From positions 1 through 6,474 of the forward strand of contig DAOVJZ010000089.1 of NCBI GenBank assembly GCA_030632035.1: a DNA stretch of 6,474 bases, given 5' to 3'. The notes under the pieces are model-generated. The model was not told where the DNA came from. It searched no databases and saw only the letters and a list, made by a program, of their open reading frames with translations. This DNA is from Granulosicoccaceae bacterium (lineage in GTDB: Bacteria; Pseudomonadota; Gammaproteobacteria; DAOVJZ01). Positions 1-6,474 of this stretch are shown one piece after another. How positions within the stretch are numbered: the first letter of the stretch is position 1; each line of letters starts with the position of its first letter. Both the position numbers and the translations under genes were made by a program.

Positions 1-522
1 CCGATTGAAATGCCTCCTTTACGTGAGCGTGTTGAAGATGTCCCGTTATTGCTCAATGAATTGATTGCACGTTTTGAGCATGAAGGCCGTGGTTCGGTAC
101 GTTTAACACCCGCAGCGGTGATTGCGCTTTGTCAGTACGACTGGCCGGGCAATGTGCGTGAGCTTTCCAATCTGGTAGAGCGATTGATCATCCTTTATCC
201 ATACGGTGTGGCAGATGTGCATGATTTACCAAACAAGTTTCAGGTTGAAGGAGTCAGTAGCAATCCAGAACAACCCATTCCAGTTATTCCGGACAGCATC
301 TTGCCGGATACCCGTATAGACAATTCCCCACGTTTACCGCGCAATGGTATCGATCTCAAGGAACACCTGACTACGCTTGAGGCCAACTTCATCAAACAGG
401 CACTGGATGAATGTGGTGGTGTTGTTGCCCATGCCGCCAATATGCTGGGCATGCGTCGAACCACCTTGGTTGAGAAAATGCGCAAGCTTGGTTTGCAACG
501 GGCCGAGACGGAAGCCAGTTAG
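1..522 (+). CDS. fleQ: Flagellar master regulator FleQ/FlrA, 3' part (sigma-54 activator)
   Basis: The 5' end lies outside the window; the frame is open from base 1 and gives 173 residues before the TAG stop. What is visible is the end of the AAA+ sigma-54 activator domain (PIEMPPLRERVEDVPLL, then WPGNVREL at 142-165), a Pro/Asn-rich linker (about 250-345), and a C-terminal Fis-type helix-turn-helix (about 379-498) with the block RRTTLVEKMRKLGL. That last block is, from memory, very close to the C terminus of Pseudomonas FleQ, and this plus the adjacent fleSR genes separates it from generic NtrC-like activators. FleQ works with RpoN to switch on early flagellar operons, and in Pseudomonas it also responds to c-di-GMP. 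The REC-like N domain, Walker A and GAFTGA loop are not in the window, so their state cannot be judged. A hairpin follows 21 bases after the stop. Confidence 0.93.
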   Translation, partial: PIEMPPLRERVEDVPLLLNELIARFEHEGRGSVRLTPAAVIALCQYDWPGNVRELSNLVERLIILYPYGVADVHDLPNKFQVEGVSSNPEQPIPVIPDSILPDTRIDNSPRLPRNGIDLKEHLTTLEANFIKQALDECGGVVAHAANMLGMRRTTLVEKMRKLGLQRAETEAS

Positions 523-543
523 TCTGTCATTTACCTGATCTAT

Positions 544-576
544 CTGTGGGAGCGATGGTCTCTGTTGCTCCCACAG
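544..576 (+). terminator. 10-bp perfect hairpin after fleQ; possible terminator or REP-like element
   Basis: CTGTGGGAGC (544-553) and GCTCCCACAG (567-576) are exact reverse complements around a 13-base spacer. In RNA the stem could extend by about five further pairs, partly G-U, to a loop of three bases. It lies just after the fleQ stop and before the fleS promoter, which is where a fleQ terminator would be expected. No T-run follows the stem (the next bases are CTCCTGTG), so it is not a textbook intrinsic terminator. The GTGGGAGC core resembles the head of short palindromic REP elements in some Gammaproteobacteria, so a repeat remnant is the main alternative. Confidence 0.5.
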
Positions 577-646
577 CTCCTGTGAAAAGTTCTTTGCCCC
601 TGCCATTTTCTTGACCTCCTGTTTTTCTGGTTTCTGTAACCCACTA

Positions 647-662
647 ATATTTCTATAAATAT
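647..662. repeat. Short AT-rich palindrome upstream of the fleS promoter
   Basis: ATATTT (647-652) and AAATAT (657-662) form an exact inverted repeat with a 4-base spacer. It ends 7 bases before the -24 element of the fleS promoter. It could be a protein site or simply bendable AT-rich DNA. Short AT palindromes arise easily by chance, and it does not match a FleQ or IHF consensus that I can recall. Confidence 0.25.
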
Positions 663-668
663 ATTTTC

Positions 669-684
669 AGGCACGCTTCTTGCT
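669..684 (+). promoter_or_regulatory. Sigma-54 (RpoN) -24/-12 promoter of fleSR
   Basis: The site reads AGGCACG-N4-TTGCT, against the sigma-54 consensus TGGCACG-N4-TTGCA/T. GG is at 670-671 and GC at 682-683, exactly 10 bases apart as sigma-54 requires. Transcription would begin near base 695, giving fleS a leader of about 53 bases. RpoN control of fleSR, with FleQ/FlrA as activator, is established in Pseudomonas and Vibrio, and FleQ is encoded next door here. No FleQ binding site could be identified with confidence. Confidence 0.88.
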
Positions 685-737
685 ATATGTATTATGCATG
701 TCTTTTTTCTGACGTGTGGAAATAACAGGGCAATTTC

Positions 738-742
738 AGGAG
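738..742 (+). promoter_or_regulatory. Shine-Dalgarno of fleS, decides the start
   Basis: AGGAG lies 5 bases before the ATG at 748. The in-frame ATG at 694 has no such site and falls at the predicted transcription start, so 748 is the supported start codon. Confidence 0.8.
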
Positions 743-747
743 TGTGT

Positions 748-1950
748 ATGAGTAACGTGAATTCTGAACAAAATATAGATTTGGAAAAGGCATTTGTTGC
801 CTTTAATCAGGTATCTGATCAGTTGGTGTCGTCTTATCATGTGCTTGAGACACGTGTTGCTGAATTGACAGATGAATTGGCAGAGACCCGATCCAAGCGT
901 GAATCAGAGCTCCAGCAAAAAGAACGCATTGCTGATCGTTTACAAACTCTTTTGACGGCATTACCTGCCGGTGTAGTTTTGCTTGATGGTAATGGTGCTG
1001 TACAGGAGTGTAATCCAGCTGCAATTGATTTGTTAGGTGAACCGCTCATTGGTGAAATCTGGGTCGATATTATTGGACGTTCATTTTCCCCGCGTGCTGA
1101 TGATGGTCAGGAAGTTTCTCTAAAGGATGGACGGCTTGTCAGCATTACAACCAGTTCATTAGGTAGTGAACCTGGCATGATTTTGTTGTTGAAAGACATG
1201 ACTGAGAATCGGCGTATGCAGGAAACACTGGATCGCAGTAAACGATTAAGTGCAATGGGTGAGATGGCGGCTTCATTAGCACACCAGATAAGAACCCCGT
1301 TGTCTTCAGCATTACTTTATTCATCACATTTATCCACGCGTGATATTAATAATGACGATCGGCAACGTTTTGCTGACAAGGTATTGTCACGTTTGCGTGA
1401 TTTGGAAAAGATGGTAAATGACATGTTGTTGTTTGTTCGCGGCGAACAAATGACAAGTGAAGAAATTTTGATCGATGACCTGCTGGATGATGTCGAGCAG
1501 GTACTTGAACCCCGACTGGCTGCTAATCATTCTGAATTTAACATTATCCATAAGACTCCCGGGATACTTTTGCATGGTAATCGTCAGGCGTTACTGGGTG
1601 CACTATTGAATTTGGTCTCTAATGCAATGGAAGCGGGTGACAAGGGAACCCGTTTGTTGCTCGAAACCTCGTTTATTACCGGTAGTGTAATTGAAATCAA
1701 ATTGACGGATAACGGTCCGGGTTTATCAGCAGAAGAACAAGAACGTGTGTTTGAGCCCTTCTTTACAAAACGTGCTGGTGGTACTGGTCTGGGACTGGCT
1801 GTTGTGCAGGCCGTTGCACAGGCACATCAAGGGCATGCATGGGTTACATCAGAACAGGGTAAGGGTGCCACATTTGGTCTTAATTTGCCGGTAAAGATAG
1901 AAAGTAAAAATACGTTTTCAATTCCAAATACAAAAGTAGCGGGTTTATAA
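748..1950 (+). CDS. fleS: Flagellar sensor histidine kinase FleS/FlrB
   Basis: This 400-residue cytoplasmic two-component kinase is predicted to autophosphorylate and pass phosphate to FleR, timing the later flagellar genes. Order of domains: a charged, probably coiled-coil N region (about 30-70), a PAS domain (about 66-150), a HisKA dimerisation domain with the H box SLAHQIRTPL (phospho-acceptor H179), and a HATPase with N box LLNLVSNAMEA (287-297), G1 box DNGPGL (321-326), F box FEPFF (335-339) and G2 box GGTGLGL (344-350). All catalytic motifs are intact. No membrane segment is seen, so the signal is intracellular. The ATG at 748 was chosen over one 18 codons upstream because of the AGGAG site and the sigma-54 promoter position. 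The gene is followed 22 bases later by fleR, in one transcription unit. Identity as FleS rather than another NtrB-like kinase rests on the neighbours. Confidence 0.93.
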   Translation: MSNVNSEQNIDLEKAFVAFNQVSDQLVSSYHVLETRVAELTDELAETRSKRESELQQKERIADRLQTLLTALPAGVVLLDGNGAVQECNPAAIDLLGEPLIGEIWVDIIGRSFSPRADDGQEVSLKDGRLVSITTSSLGSEPGMILLLKDMTENRRMQETLDRSKRLSAMGEMAASLAHQIRTPLSSALLYSSHLSTRDINNDDRQRFADKVLSRLRDLEKMVNDMLLFVRGEQMTSEEILIDDLLDDVEQVLEPRLAANHSEFNIIHKTPGILLHGNRQALLGALLNLVSNAMEAGDKGTRLLLETSFITGSVIEIKLTDNGPGLSAEEQERVFEPFFTKRAGGTGLGLAVVQAVAQAHQGHAWVTSEQGKGATFGLNLPVKIESKNTFSIPNTKVAGL

Positions 1951-1972
1951 AAATAAATAGCTGGAGTTAATT

Positions 1973-3334
1973 ATGTCTCAATCCACAGTGTTAGTTGTTG
2001 AAGATGATCAGTCATTACGTGAAGCCTTGCATGATACGCTGGAAATAGCGGGTTATTCTGTTACAACGGCAGAAGATGGTAACGCTGCCTTGCGTGTTCT
2101 GGAACAGGAAGAAGTCAGTATGGTGGTGAGCGATGTTCAGATGGAGCCGATGGATGGTTATACATTGCTCAAGAAAATAAAAAATACCAAGGGTGATTTA
2201 CCGGTAATGTTAATGACAGCCTATGGTGATATTCAGAAGGCAGTACAGGCCATGCATGAGGGTGCAGTTGATTATCTGGTTAAACCTTTTGAAGCAGAAG
2301 TGTTGGTGAATATGGTGGAGCGTTATATTCGTCAACCAGAACCTGAAGAAACAGATTTTATTACCCATGATTCGTCAACGCTTGAAGTAAAAGAAATAGC
2401 AAAACGTGTTGCTGATACTGAAGCAACAGTACTCATTAGTGGAGATAGCGGAACCGGTAAGGAAGTACTGGCACGTTTTATTCACAATAATTCACCACGC
2501 GTGAATGCACCTTTTATTGCAATTAACTGCGCGGCTATTCCGGATAACATGCTGGAAGCAACCTTGTTTGGTTATGAAAAAGGAGCATTTACCGGTGCTT
2601 ATAATGCCTGCCCGGGTAAATTTGAACAGGCTAATGGTGGAACGCTGTTGCTGGATGAAATTTCAGAAATGGATATGGGTTTACAGGCCAAGTTACTCCG
2701 CGTGTTGCAAGAAAGAGAAGTAGAAAGACTTGGCGGTCGCAAAGTGATTGAACTGGATGTGCGCGTGCTGGCAACAACCAACCGTGTTTTGAAAGATGAA
2801 GTGGCTACAGGTAACTTCCGTGAGGATTTGTTCTATCGGTTGAATGTTTTCCCAATGTACTTAAAACCATTACGTGAAAGAACAGCTGATATTTTGCCCC
2901 TTGCAGAACGGATTGTAGAGCGAATTGCTATTAGGAGTAGCCGCCCTGTTCCCGAGTTTTCCAGGGATGCAAAACATTATCTTAAAACCAACCCTTGGCC
3001 GGGTAATGTGCGTGAGCTTGATAACATGATGCAACGTGCACTGGTATTACAACGTGGTAATTTGATTGATGTTGATGACATCCTGTTTGAACACATTGAT
3101 GTGCCATCGGTTTTGGTAAAGAGTGATGAGGATGATACACATGAAGGTTTGAGCGGAGATCTCAAGAGTCGTGAGCAGGATATTATTCTGGAGTCATTAC
3201 GTGAATCAGGGGGTAGTCGCAAGAAAACATCCGAGAAACTAGGTATCAGTCCACGTACATTACGTTACAAACTGGCACGTATGCGCGAGGCGGGAGTCCA
3301 GATTCCGGGTGATGTTGGTACGGAAACTGCATAG
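1973..3334 (+). CDS. fleR: Flagellar response regulator FleR/FlrC, sigma-54 activator
   Basis: This 453-residue NtrC-family regulator is complete in all three parts. The receiver domain (about 5-118) has the acidic pair D11/D12, phospho-acceptor D54, T82 and K104. The AAA+ domain has Walker A GDSGTGKE (157-164), the sigma-54-contacting loop GAFTGA (204-209), Walker B GGTLLLDE (222-229) and the block WPGNVREL near nucleotides 2997-3020. The C-terminal Fis-type helix-turn-helix (about 399-434) contains GISPRTLRYKLARMREAG. The ATG at 1973 follows GGAG (1963-1966) with 6 bases between. In Pseudomonas and Vibrio, FleR/FlrC phosphorylated by FleS/FlrB activates hook, rod and other late genes with RpoN. 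The last codons double as a sigma-54 promoter-like site for fliE. Confidence 0.95.
   Translation: MSQSTVLVVEDDQSLREALHDTLEIAGYSVTTAEDGNAALRVLEQEEVSMVVSDVQMEPMDGYTLLKKIKNTKGDLPVMLMTAYGDIQKAVQAMHEGAVDYLVKPFEAEVLVNMVERYIRQPEPEETDFITHDSSTLEVKEIAKRVADTEATVLISGDSGTGKEVLARFIHNNSPRVNAPFIAINCAAIPDNMLEATLFGYEKGAFTGAYNACPGKFEQANGGTLLLDEISEMDMGLQAKLLRVLQEREVERLGGRKVIELDVRVLATTNRVLKDEVATGNFREDLFYRLNVFPMYLKPLRERTADILPLAERIVERIAIRSSRPVPEFSRDAKHYLKTNPWPGNVRELDNMMQRALVLQRGNLIDVDDILFEHIDVPSVLVKSDEDDTHEGLSGDLKSREQDIILESLRESGGSRKKTSEKLGISPRTLRYKLARMREAGVQIPGDVGTETA
3317..3330 (+). promoter_or_regulatory. Sigma-54 promoter of the fliE operon, inside the fleR 3' end
   Basis: The bases TTGGTACG-GAAA-CTGCA (3315-3331) match TTGGCACG-N4-TTGCA with one change in each half. 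GG (3317-3318) and GC (3329-3330) are separated by exactly 10 bases. Predicted transcription start is near 3342, giving fliE a leader of about 22 bases that still contains its ribosome site. The site ends just before the fleR stop codon (3332-3334). RpoN control of fliE operons is known in Pseudomonas and Vibrio. Because it lies in coding sequence and has two mismatches, it is less certain than the fleS promoter. Confidence 0.72.
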
Positions 3335-3363
3335 TTAACTTGAATTACAGGGGGAGATAAGAA

Positions 3364-3684
3364 ATGAAACCAATTACAGCCGATCAGCTTTTGGCCCAAA
3401 TGAAGGCAATTACACAGGCGGCACAGGGCGGTGCGGTTTCACCTGCAGAAAAAACAGAGGGTGTCGATTTTTCCAATATGCTTAAAGGCGCAATGGATAC
3501 AGTTAATGCAAACCAAATGAAATCTGCTGAAATGAAAAAGGCGTTTGAACTAGGTGACCCTAATGTGGATTTATCACAGGTCATGATATCGATGCAAAAG
3601 GCGAGTATTTCATTTCAGGCTATGGTGCAGGTGCGTAACAAACTGGTGAATGCTTATCAGGACGTGATGAATATGCCGGTGTGA
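3364..3684 (+). CDS. fliE: Flagellar hook-basal body protein FliE
   Basis: This 106-residue protein is the usual length for FliE, the adapter that joins the membrane-embedded MS ring to the rod and is exported early. The C-terminal half carries the family signature: KAFELGDPNVDLSQVMISMQ followed by KASISFQAMVQVRNKLVNAY, ending in DVMNMPV. No signal peptide is present, as expected for a type III export substrate. The start ATG follows GGGGAG (3351-3356) with 7 bases between. It sits 29 bases after fleR and 56 bases before fliF. It is probably the first gene of its own sigma-54-driven operon, though read-through from fleSR is also possible. Confidence 0.96.
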   Translation: MKPITADQLLAQMKAITQAAQGGAVSPAEKTEGVDFSNMLKGAMDTVNANQMKSAEMKKAFELGDPNVDLSQVMISMQKASISFQAMVQVRNKLVNAYQDVMNMPV

Positions 3685-3740
3685 TGGAATTCACATATTT
3701 CCTGTTGGTTTTGTGGTAAAAAAATAATGATGAGGTATCT

Positions 3741-5387
3741 ATGGCTGAGGTAAATCCAGAACAAATTGCAGCACCGGCACGTGGTTTTAACGCCTTGCCG
3801 GTTTTGAAGCAATTGGGTTTGATGATAGGGCTGGCCGCGAGTGTTGCTCTTGGCGTGGCTGTTGTGATGTGGGCGCAGACGCCTAACTATCAAATGTTGT
3901 ACAGCAATTTGTCAGACAAGGACGCCGGGCTTGTCATGGATGCACTCGAAAAATCAAAGATTGAATATACCGTAGATCAAAGATCCGGTTCTGTTCTTGT
4001 TGCAGGCTCAAGAGTACATGACGCGCGGATGTTATTGGCGGCACAGGGTTTACCTAAAAGTGCAGGTGGTGGTTTTGACTCGATGGGTGAGGATCAAGGT
4101 TTTGGTGTCAGCCAGTTTCAGGAAAAGGCACGTTACCATCGTGCAATGGAAGAAGAGCTGGCCAGGACTATTATGACGCTGGCCAATGTGCAAACAGCCC
4201 GTGTTCATCTTGCTGTTCCCAAGCAATCTGTATTTGTACGCAATCGTAGAAAGCCGAGTGCTTCCGTTGTTCTGAATTTATATGGGGGACGTAACCTGCA
4301 AGCAGGACAGATTGAGGCCATTGTTCATATGGTTGCCTCCAGTGTTTCGGAACTGGATACTAATCAGGTATCAGTCATTGATCAAAAGGGCCGGTTGTTA
4401 TCAAAGAGCATGCAGGATGGCGACTTGTCATTAACGGCCGGGCAGTTCGATTACAAACGTCGTCTGGAAGAACATTATTCACGTCGTGTTGAAGATATCC
4501 TGACTCCGATTATCGGTGTCGGCGGAGTCAAGGCACAGGTTGTGGCTGATCTTGATTTCACAACGGTTGAACAAACACAGGAATCATACAATCCTGATTT
4601 ACCCGCTGTGCGTAGTGAGCAAGTGGTGGAAGAAATCAGTTCTGGCAGTGGCCTGTCATCGGCAGGTGTACCGGGCGCACTATCCAATCAACCTGGACAG
4701 GGTAATATTACACGTGGTTCTGGTGCAGAAGGCCAGCCCTCACCGCGTAATAGCAGTCGCCGTTCTGTCCTGAACTATGAACTTGATAGAACGATTAGTC
4801 ATACACGTCGTTCAGCAGGTGGTTTGCGGCGTCTGTCAGTTGCAGTGGTGATTGATAACAAGCAGGTGCTGGATGAGGCTGGAGAAGCATCCAAGGTCAA
4901 ATTATCAGATGAAGAACTTGTGCGTGTGGTGAGTCTGGTCAAAGACACAATTGGGTTTGATGCCCAGCGGGGCGATACGGTGAATGTCATTAATGCGGCA
5001 TTCTCCCAGCAACCTGAGCCAGAACCACTACCAGAACAGGCGATTTGGGAACAACCCTGGGTATGGGATATTGCTAAACAGGCACTGGGCGGGCTGGTAA
5101 TATTGCTCCTTATTTTTGGTGTATTGAAGCCAGTACTGGCTTCTTTGGCTAAACTTGGTCAAGAGGCTGGTGGGGGTATAATAAGCGGGTCTGATGATGT
5201 GATGTTTGCCGGAGGTGATGCTTCTGCTCCCGGTGCTGGTATGGTCACCCAGCAGGCACAGGAAAGGCAACGATTAAACCAGAGTTATGAAGTGAATATG
5301 AATACAGCTAAACAAATGGTCGCGCAGGACCCCAAGCGGGTAGCCCAGGTGGTCAAGAGTTGGGTAGGTTCAGGTGGTGAAGAGTGA
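3741..5387 (+). CDS. fliF: Flagellar MS-ring protein FliF
   Basis: This 548-residue inner-membrane protein forms the MS ring, the platform on which the rod, switch and export gate assemble. Domains: a short cytoplasmic N end, membrane segment 1 (about 25-45, within LGLMIGLAASVALGVAVVMW), YscJ/FliF ring-building domains (about 47-290), a Gly/Ser/Pro-rich periplasmic loop (about 298-345), the second half of the FliF C domain (to about 422), membrane segment 2 (about 447-469), and a cytoplasmic tail ending in a FliG-binding helix (about 512-541, with AKQMVAQDPKRVAQVVKSWV). Length and layout are normal for the family. The start follows TGAGG (3731-3735) with 5 bases between. No promoter is evident in the 56-base gap after fliE. 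The stop overlaps the fliG start by 4 bases. Confidence 0.97.
   Translation: MAEVNPEQIAAPARGFNALPVLKQLGLMIGLAASVALGVAVVMWAQTPNYQMLYSNLSDKDAGLVMDALEKSKIEYTVDQRSGSVLVAGSRVHDARMLLAAQGLPKSAGGGFDSMGEDQGFGVSQFQEKARYHRAMEEELARTIMTLANVQTARVHLAVPKQSVFVRNRRKPSASVVLNLYGGRNLQAGQIEAIVHMVASSVSELDTNQVSVIDQKGRLLSKSMQDGDLSLTAGQFDYKRRLEEHYSRRVEDILTPIIGVGGVKAQVVADLDFTTVEQTQESYNPDLPAVRSEQVVEEISSGSGLSSAGVPGALSNQPGQGNITRGSGAEGQPSPRNSSRRSVLNYELDRTISHTRRSAGGLRRLSVAVVIDNKQVLDEAGEASKVKLSDEELVRVVSLVKDTIGFDAQRGDTVNVINAAFSQQPEPEPLPEQAIWEQPWVWDIAKQALGGLVILLLIFGVLKPVLASLAKLGQEAGGGIISGSDDVMFAGGDASAPGAGMVTQQAQERQRLNQSYEVNMNTAKQMVAQDPKRVAQVVKSWVGSGGEE
5372..5377 (+). promoter_or_regulatory. Shine-Dalgarno of fliG, supports the GTG start
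   Basis: AGGTGG, inside the last codons of fliF, lies 6 bases before the GTG at 5384. No in-frame ATG is available near the conserved FliG N terminus, so this site supports GTG initiation coupled to fliF termination. Confidence 0.6.
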
Positions 5388-6397
5388 GTGAGCTTCCTTC
5401 CAAATTTGATGGTATAGATCGAGCCGCCATCTTCTTGTTGTCTCTCGGCGAGAATGAGGCCGCAGAGATTTTAAAACACATGGGACCCAAAGAGGTACAA
5501 AAAGTGGGTATGGCCATGTCGACCTTGCATAATATTACCCGTACGGATGTTGCTACTGTTATGTCCTATTTTCTGGCAGAGGCTGAAAGTTTTACTGCTT
5601 TGGGTGTGGGCAGTGATGAATATATCCGTTCTGTTCTTACAAACGCACTGGGTGAAGAGAAGGCCAATGGTGTCATTGATCGAATCCTGATGGGTGGCAA
5701 GACTCAGGGATTGGAAACACTTAAATGGATGGAGCCACGAGGAGTGGCAGAAGTGATTCGCCTTGAACACCCGCAGATTATTTCAATTATTCTTGCTTAT
5801 CTGGAAGCTGATCAGGCCGCAGATATTCTGTCTTTTTTCCCGGATCGGGTAAGAACAGATATTATGATGCGTATCGCCTCGCTTGATGGCATTCCCCCCT
5901 CGGCATTAACCGAACTGAATGCAATAATGGAAACACAATTTGCCGGTGCCAGCACCAATATCAAAACCTCCAGTGTGGGTGGTGTTAAAACAGCGGCCAA
6001 TATCCTTAATAATCTGGAAGGTGCCTCTGAAGCAGATATTATTGAGAAAATTAAAGAAGTGGATTCTGATTTGGGTCAGGCAATTCAGGATAATATGTTT
6101 GTCTTCGAAAATCTGCTTGAAATTGATGATAAGGGTATCCAGTCATTACTCAGAGAAATTTCATCTGAGATACTGATCGTTGCACTGAAGGCAGCACCTG
6201 ATCCACTCAAGGAAAAAATATTCAACAATATGTCCAAACGTGCCAGTGAAATGTTACGTGATGATATGGAAGTACGTGGAGCAGTTAAACTGAGTGAAGT
6301 TGAAGCTGCACAAAAAGAAGTGCTGGCCATTGCAAGGCGCATGGCAGATGCAGGTGAAATCACGCTGGGTGGTCATGGTGATGAATATGTCGACTAA
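5384..6397 (+). CDS. fliG: Flagellar motor switch protein FliG
   Basis: FliG forms the upper C-ring on the cytoplasmic face of the MS ring, carries the charged helix that meets the stator, and helps set rotation direction. At 337 residues it is the expected length. The N domain (about 5-105) contains the FliF-binding region. The middle domain has the EHPQ motif (128-131) that contacts FliM, then a hinge with GG at 199-200. The C domain has MFVFENL (238-244) and the torque helix LRDDMEVRG (291-299). By motif comparison with E. coli, the torque charges correspond to K269, R286, D293, D294 and R298, all present. Translation starts at GTG (GTG AGT GAG), inside the GTGA overlap with the fliF stop. 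The 3' end overlaps fliH by 11 bases. Confidence 0.97.
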   Translation: MSELPSKFDGIDRAAIFLLSLGENEAAEILKHMGPKEVQKVGMAMSTLHNITRTDVATVMSYFLAEAESFTALGVGSDEYIRSVLTNALGEEKANGVIDRILMGGKTQGLETLKWMEPRGVAEVIRLEHPQIISIILAYLEADQAADILSFFPDRVRTDIMMRIASLDGIPPSALTELNAIMETQFAGASTNIKTSSVGGVKTAANILNNLEGASEADIIEKIKEVDSDLGQAIQDNMFVFENLLEIDDKGIQSLLREISSEILIVALKAAPDPLKEKIFNNMSKRASEMLRDDMEVRGAVKLSEVEAAQKEVLAIARRMADAGEITLGGHGDEYVD

Positions 6398-6474
6398 AAT
6401 CATTTCTGCCGATAAGCTGACCGAGAGTGAACGTTGGCGACCACCATCATCAAATGAGAAAACAACAAGCAAGG
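6387..6474 (+). CDS. fliH: Flagellar assembly protein FliH, N-terminal fragment
   Basis: An open frame begins inside fliG and runs off the end of the window, giving 29 complete codons. It starts MSTKIISADKLTESERWRPP. The pattern of a lysine and two isoleucines, then an acidic/Ala stretch and an ERW motif with prolines, is typical of FliH N termini, and FliH follows fliG in nearly all such operons. FliH binds and restrains the export ATPase FliI and ties it to the C-ring. The start is uncertain: in-frame ATGs also occur at 6375 and 6381. GGTG (6377-6380) would serve 6387 and GGGTGG (6367-6372) would serve 6381. Most of the protein is not visible, so function rests on the start and on context. 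Confidence 0.85.
   Translation, partial: MSTKIISADKLTESERWRPPSSNEKTTSK

Noticed and set aside
334..606. Minus-strand open frame of 90 codons across the fleQ end and the hairpin
   Set aside because: It is mostly antisense to the conserved FleQ DNA-binding domain, with no family resemblance and no supporting ribosome site noticed.
611..639. TTGACC followed 17 bases later by TCTGTA, a possible sigma-70 promoter before fleS
   Set aside because: The -10 half is poor (TCTGTA against TATAAT) and a much better sigma-54 promoter lies just downstream.
3685..3740. Gap between fliE and fliF with a run of seven A (3718-3724), checked for a promoter or terminator
   Set aside because: No GG-N10-GC site, no convincing -35/-10 pair and no stable hairpin; it looks like a plain AT-rich leader before the fliF ribosome site.
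4516..4773. Alternative + strand frame of 85 codons inside fliF
   Set aside because: It lies wholly within the well-supported FliF reading frame and its product shows no recognisable features.
4632..4776. Gly/Ser/Pro-rich stretch of FliF, considered as an insertion or foreign segment
   Set aside because: A variable, low-complexity periplasmic loop at this place is normal for FliF, and the frame and flanking domains are intact.
6325..6338. GG-N10-GC spacing near the end of fliG, a possible sigma-54 promoter for fliH
   Set aside because: The -12 half is AGGC instead of TTGC, it is fully coding (LAIARRMA), and the fliG/fliH overlap argues for one transcript.

Overview
The window is a segment of a polar-flagellum gene cluster from a gammaproteobacterium. 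All genes are on the + strand in the order fleQ (3' part), fleS, fleR, fliE, fliF, fliG, fliH (5' tip). This order, with a fleQ-fleSR (flrA-flrBC) regulatory block directly before the MS-ring/switch operon, is the arrangement known from Pseudomonas, Vibrio, Shewanella and related non-enteric, polarly flagellated Gammaproteobacteria. It is not the FlhDC-controlled enteric layout. Base composition looks moderate (neither strongly AT- nor GC-rich) and even across the genes. I cannot name the genus from sequence alone.

Regulatory block (1-3334). The window opens inside the AAA+ domain of FleQ and runs through its Fis-type DNA-binding helices to the stop at 522. The 225-base gap after it holds a strong 10-bp hairpin (544-576), a short AT palindrome (647-662) and a near-consensus sigma-54 promoter (669-684). 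That promoter would start transcription at about 695, in front of fleS. FleS is a soluble PAS-containing histidine kinase. FleR, 22 bases further on, is its full-length sigma-54-activating response regulator.

Structural block (3364-6474). fliE (MS-ring/rod adapter), fliF (MS ring), fliG (switch and torque protein) and the first 29 codons of fliH (regulator of the export ATPase) follow. A second sigma-54 promoter-like site (3317-3330) lies across the last codons and stop of fleR. It would give fliE its own 22-base leader. fliF/fliG and fliG/fliH overlap by 4 and 11 bases, which suggests translational coupling.

How it works together, by analogy with Pseudomonas and Vibrio: FleQ with RpoN turns on fleSR and the fliE operon. 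FleS then phosphorylates FleR at D54, and FleR with RpoN turns on later hook and rod genes. FliE, FliF, FliG and FliH build the base of the motor and its export gate.

I found no undescribed system, mobile element, CRISPR array, RNA gene or broken gene. The points worth a second look are regulatory: the promoter buried in the fleR stop, the hairpin after fleQ, and the fleS start choice.
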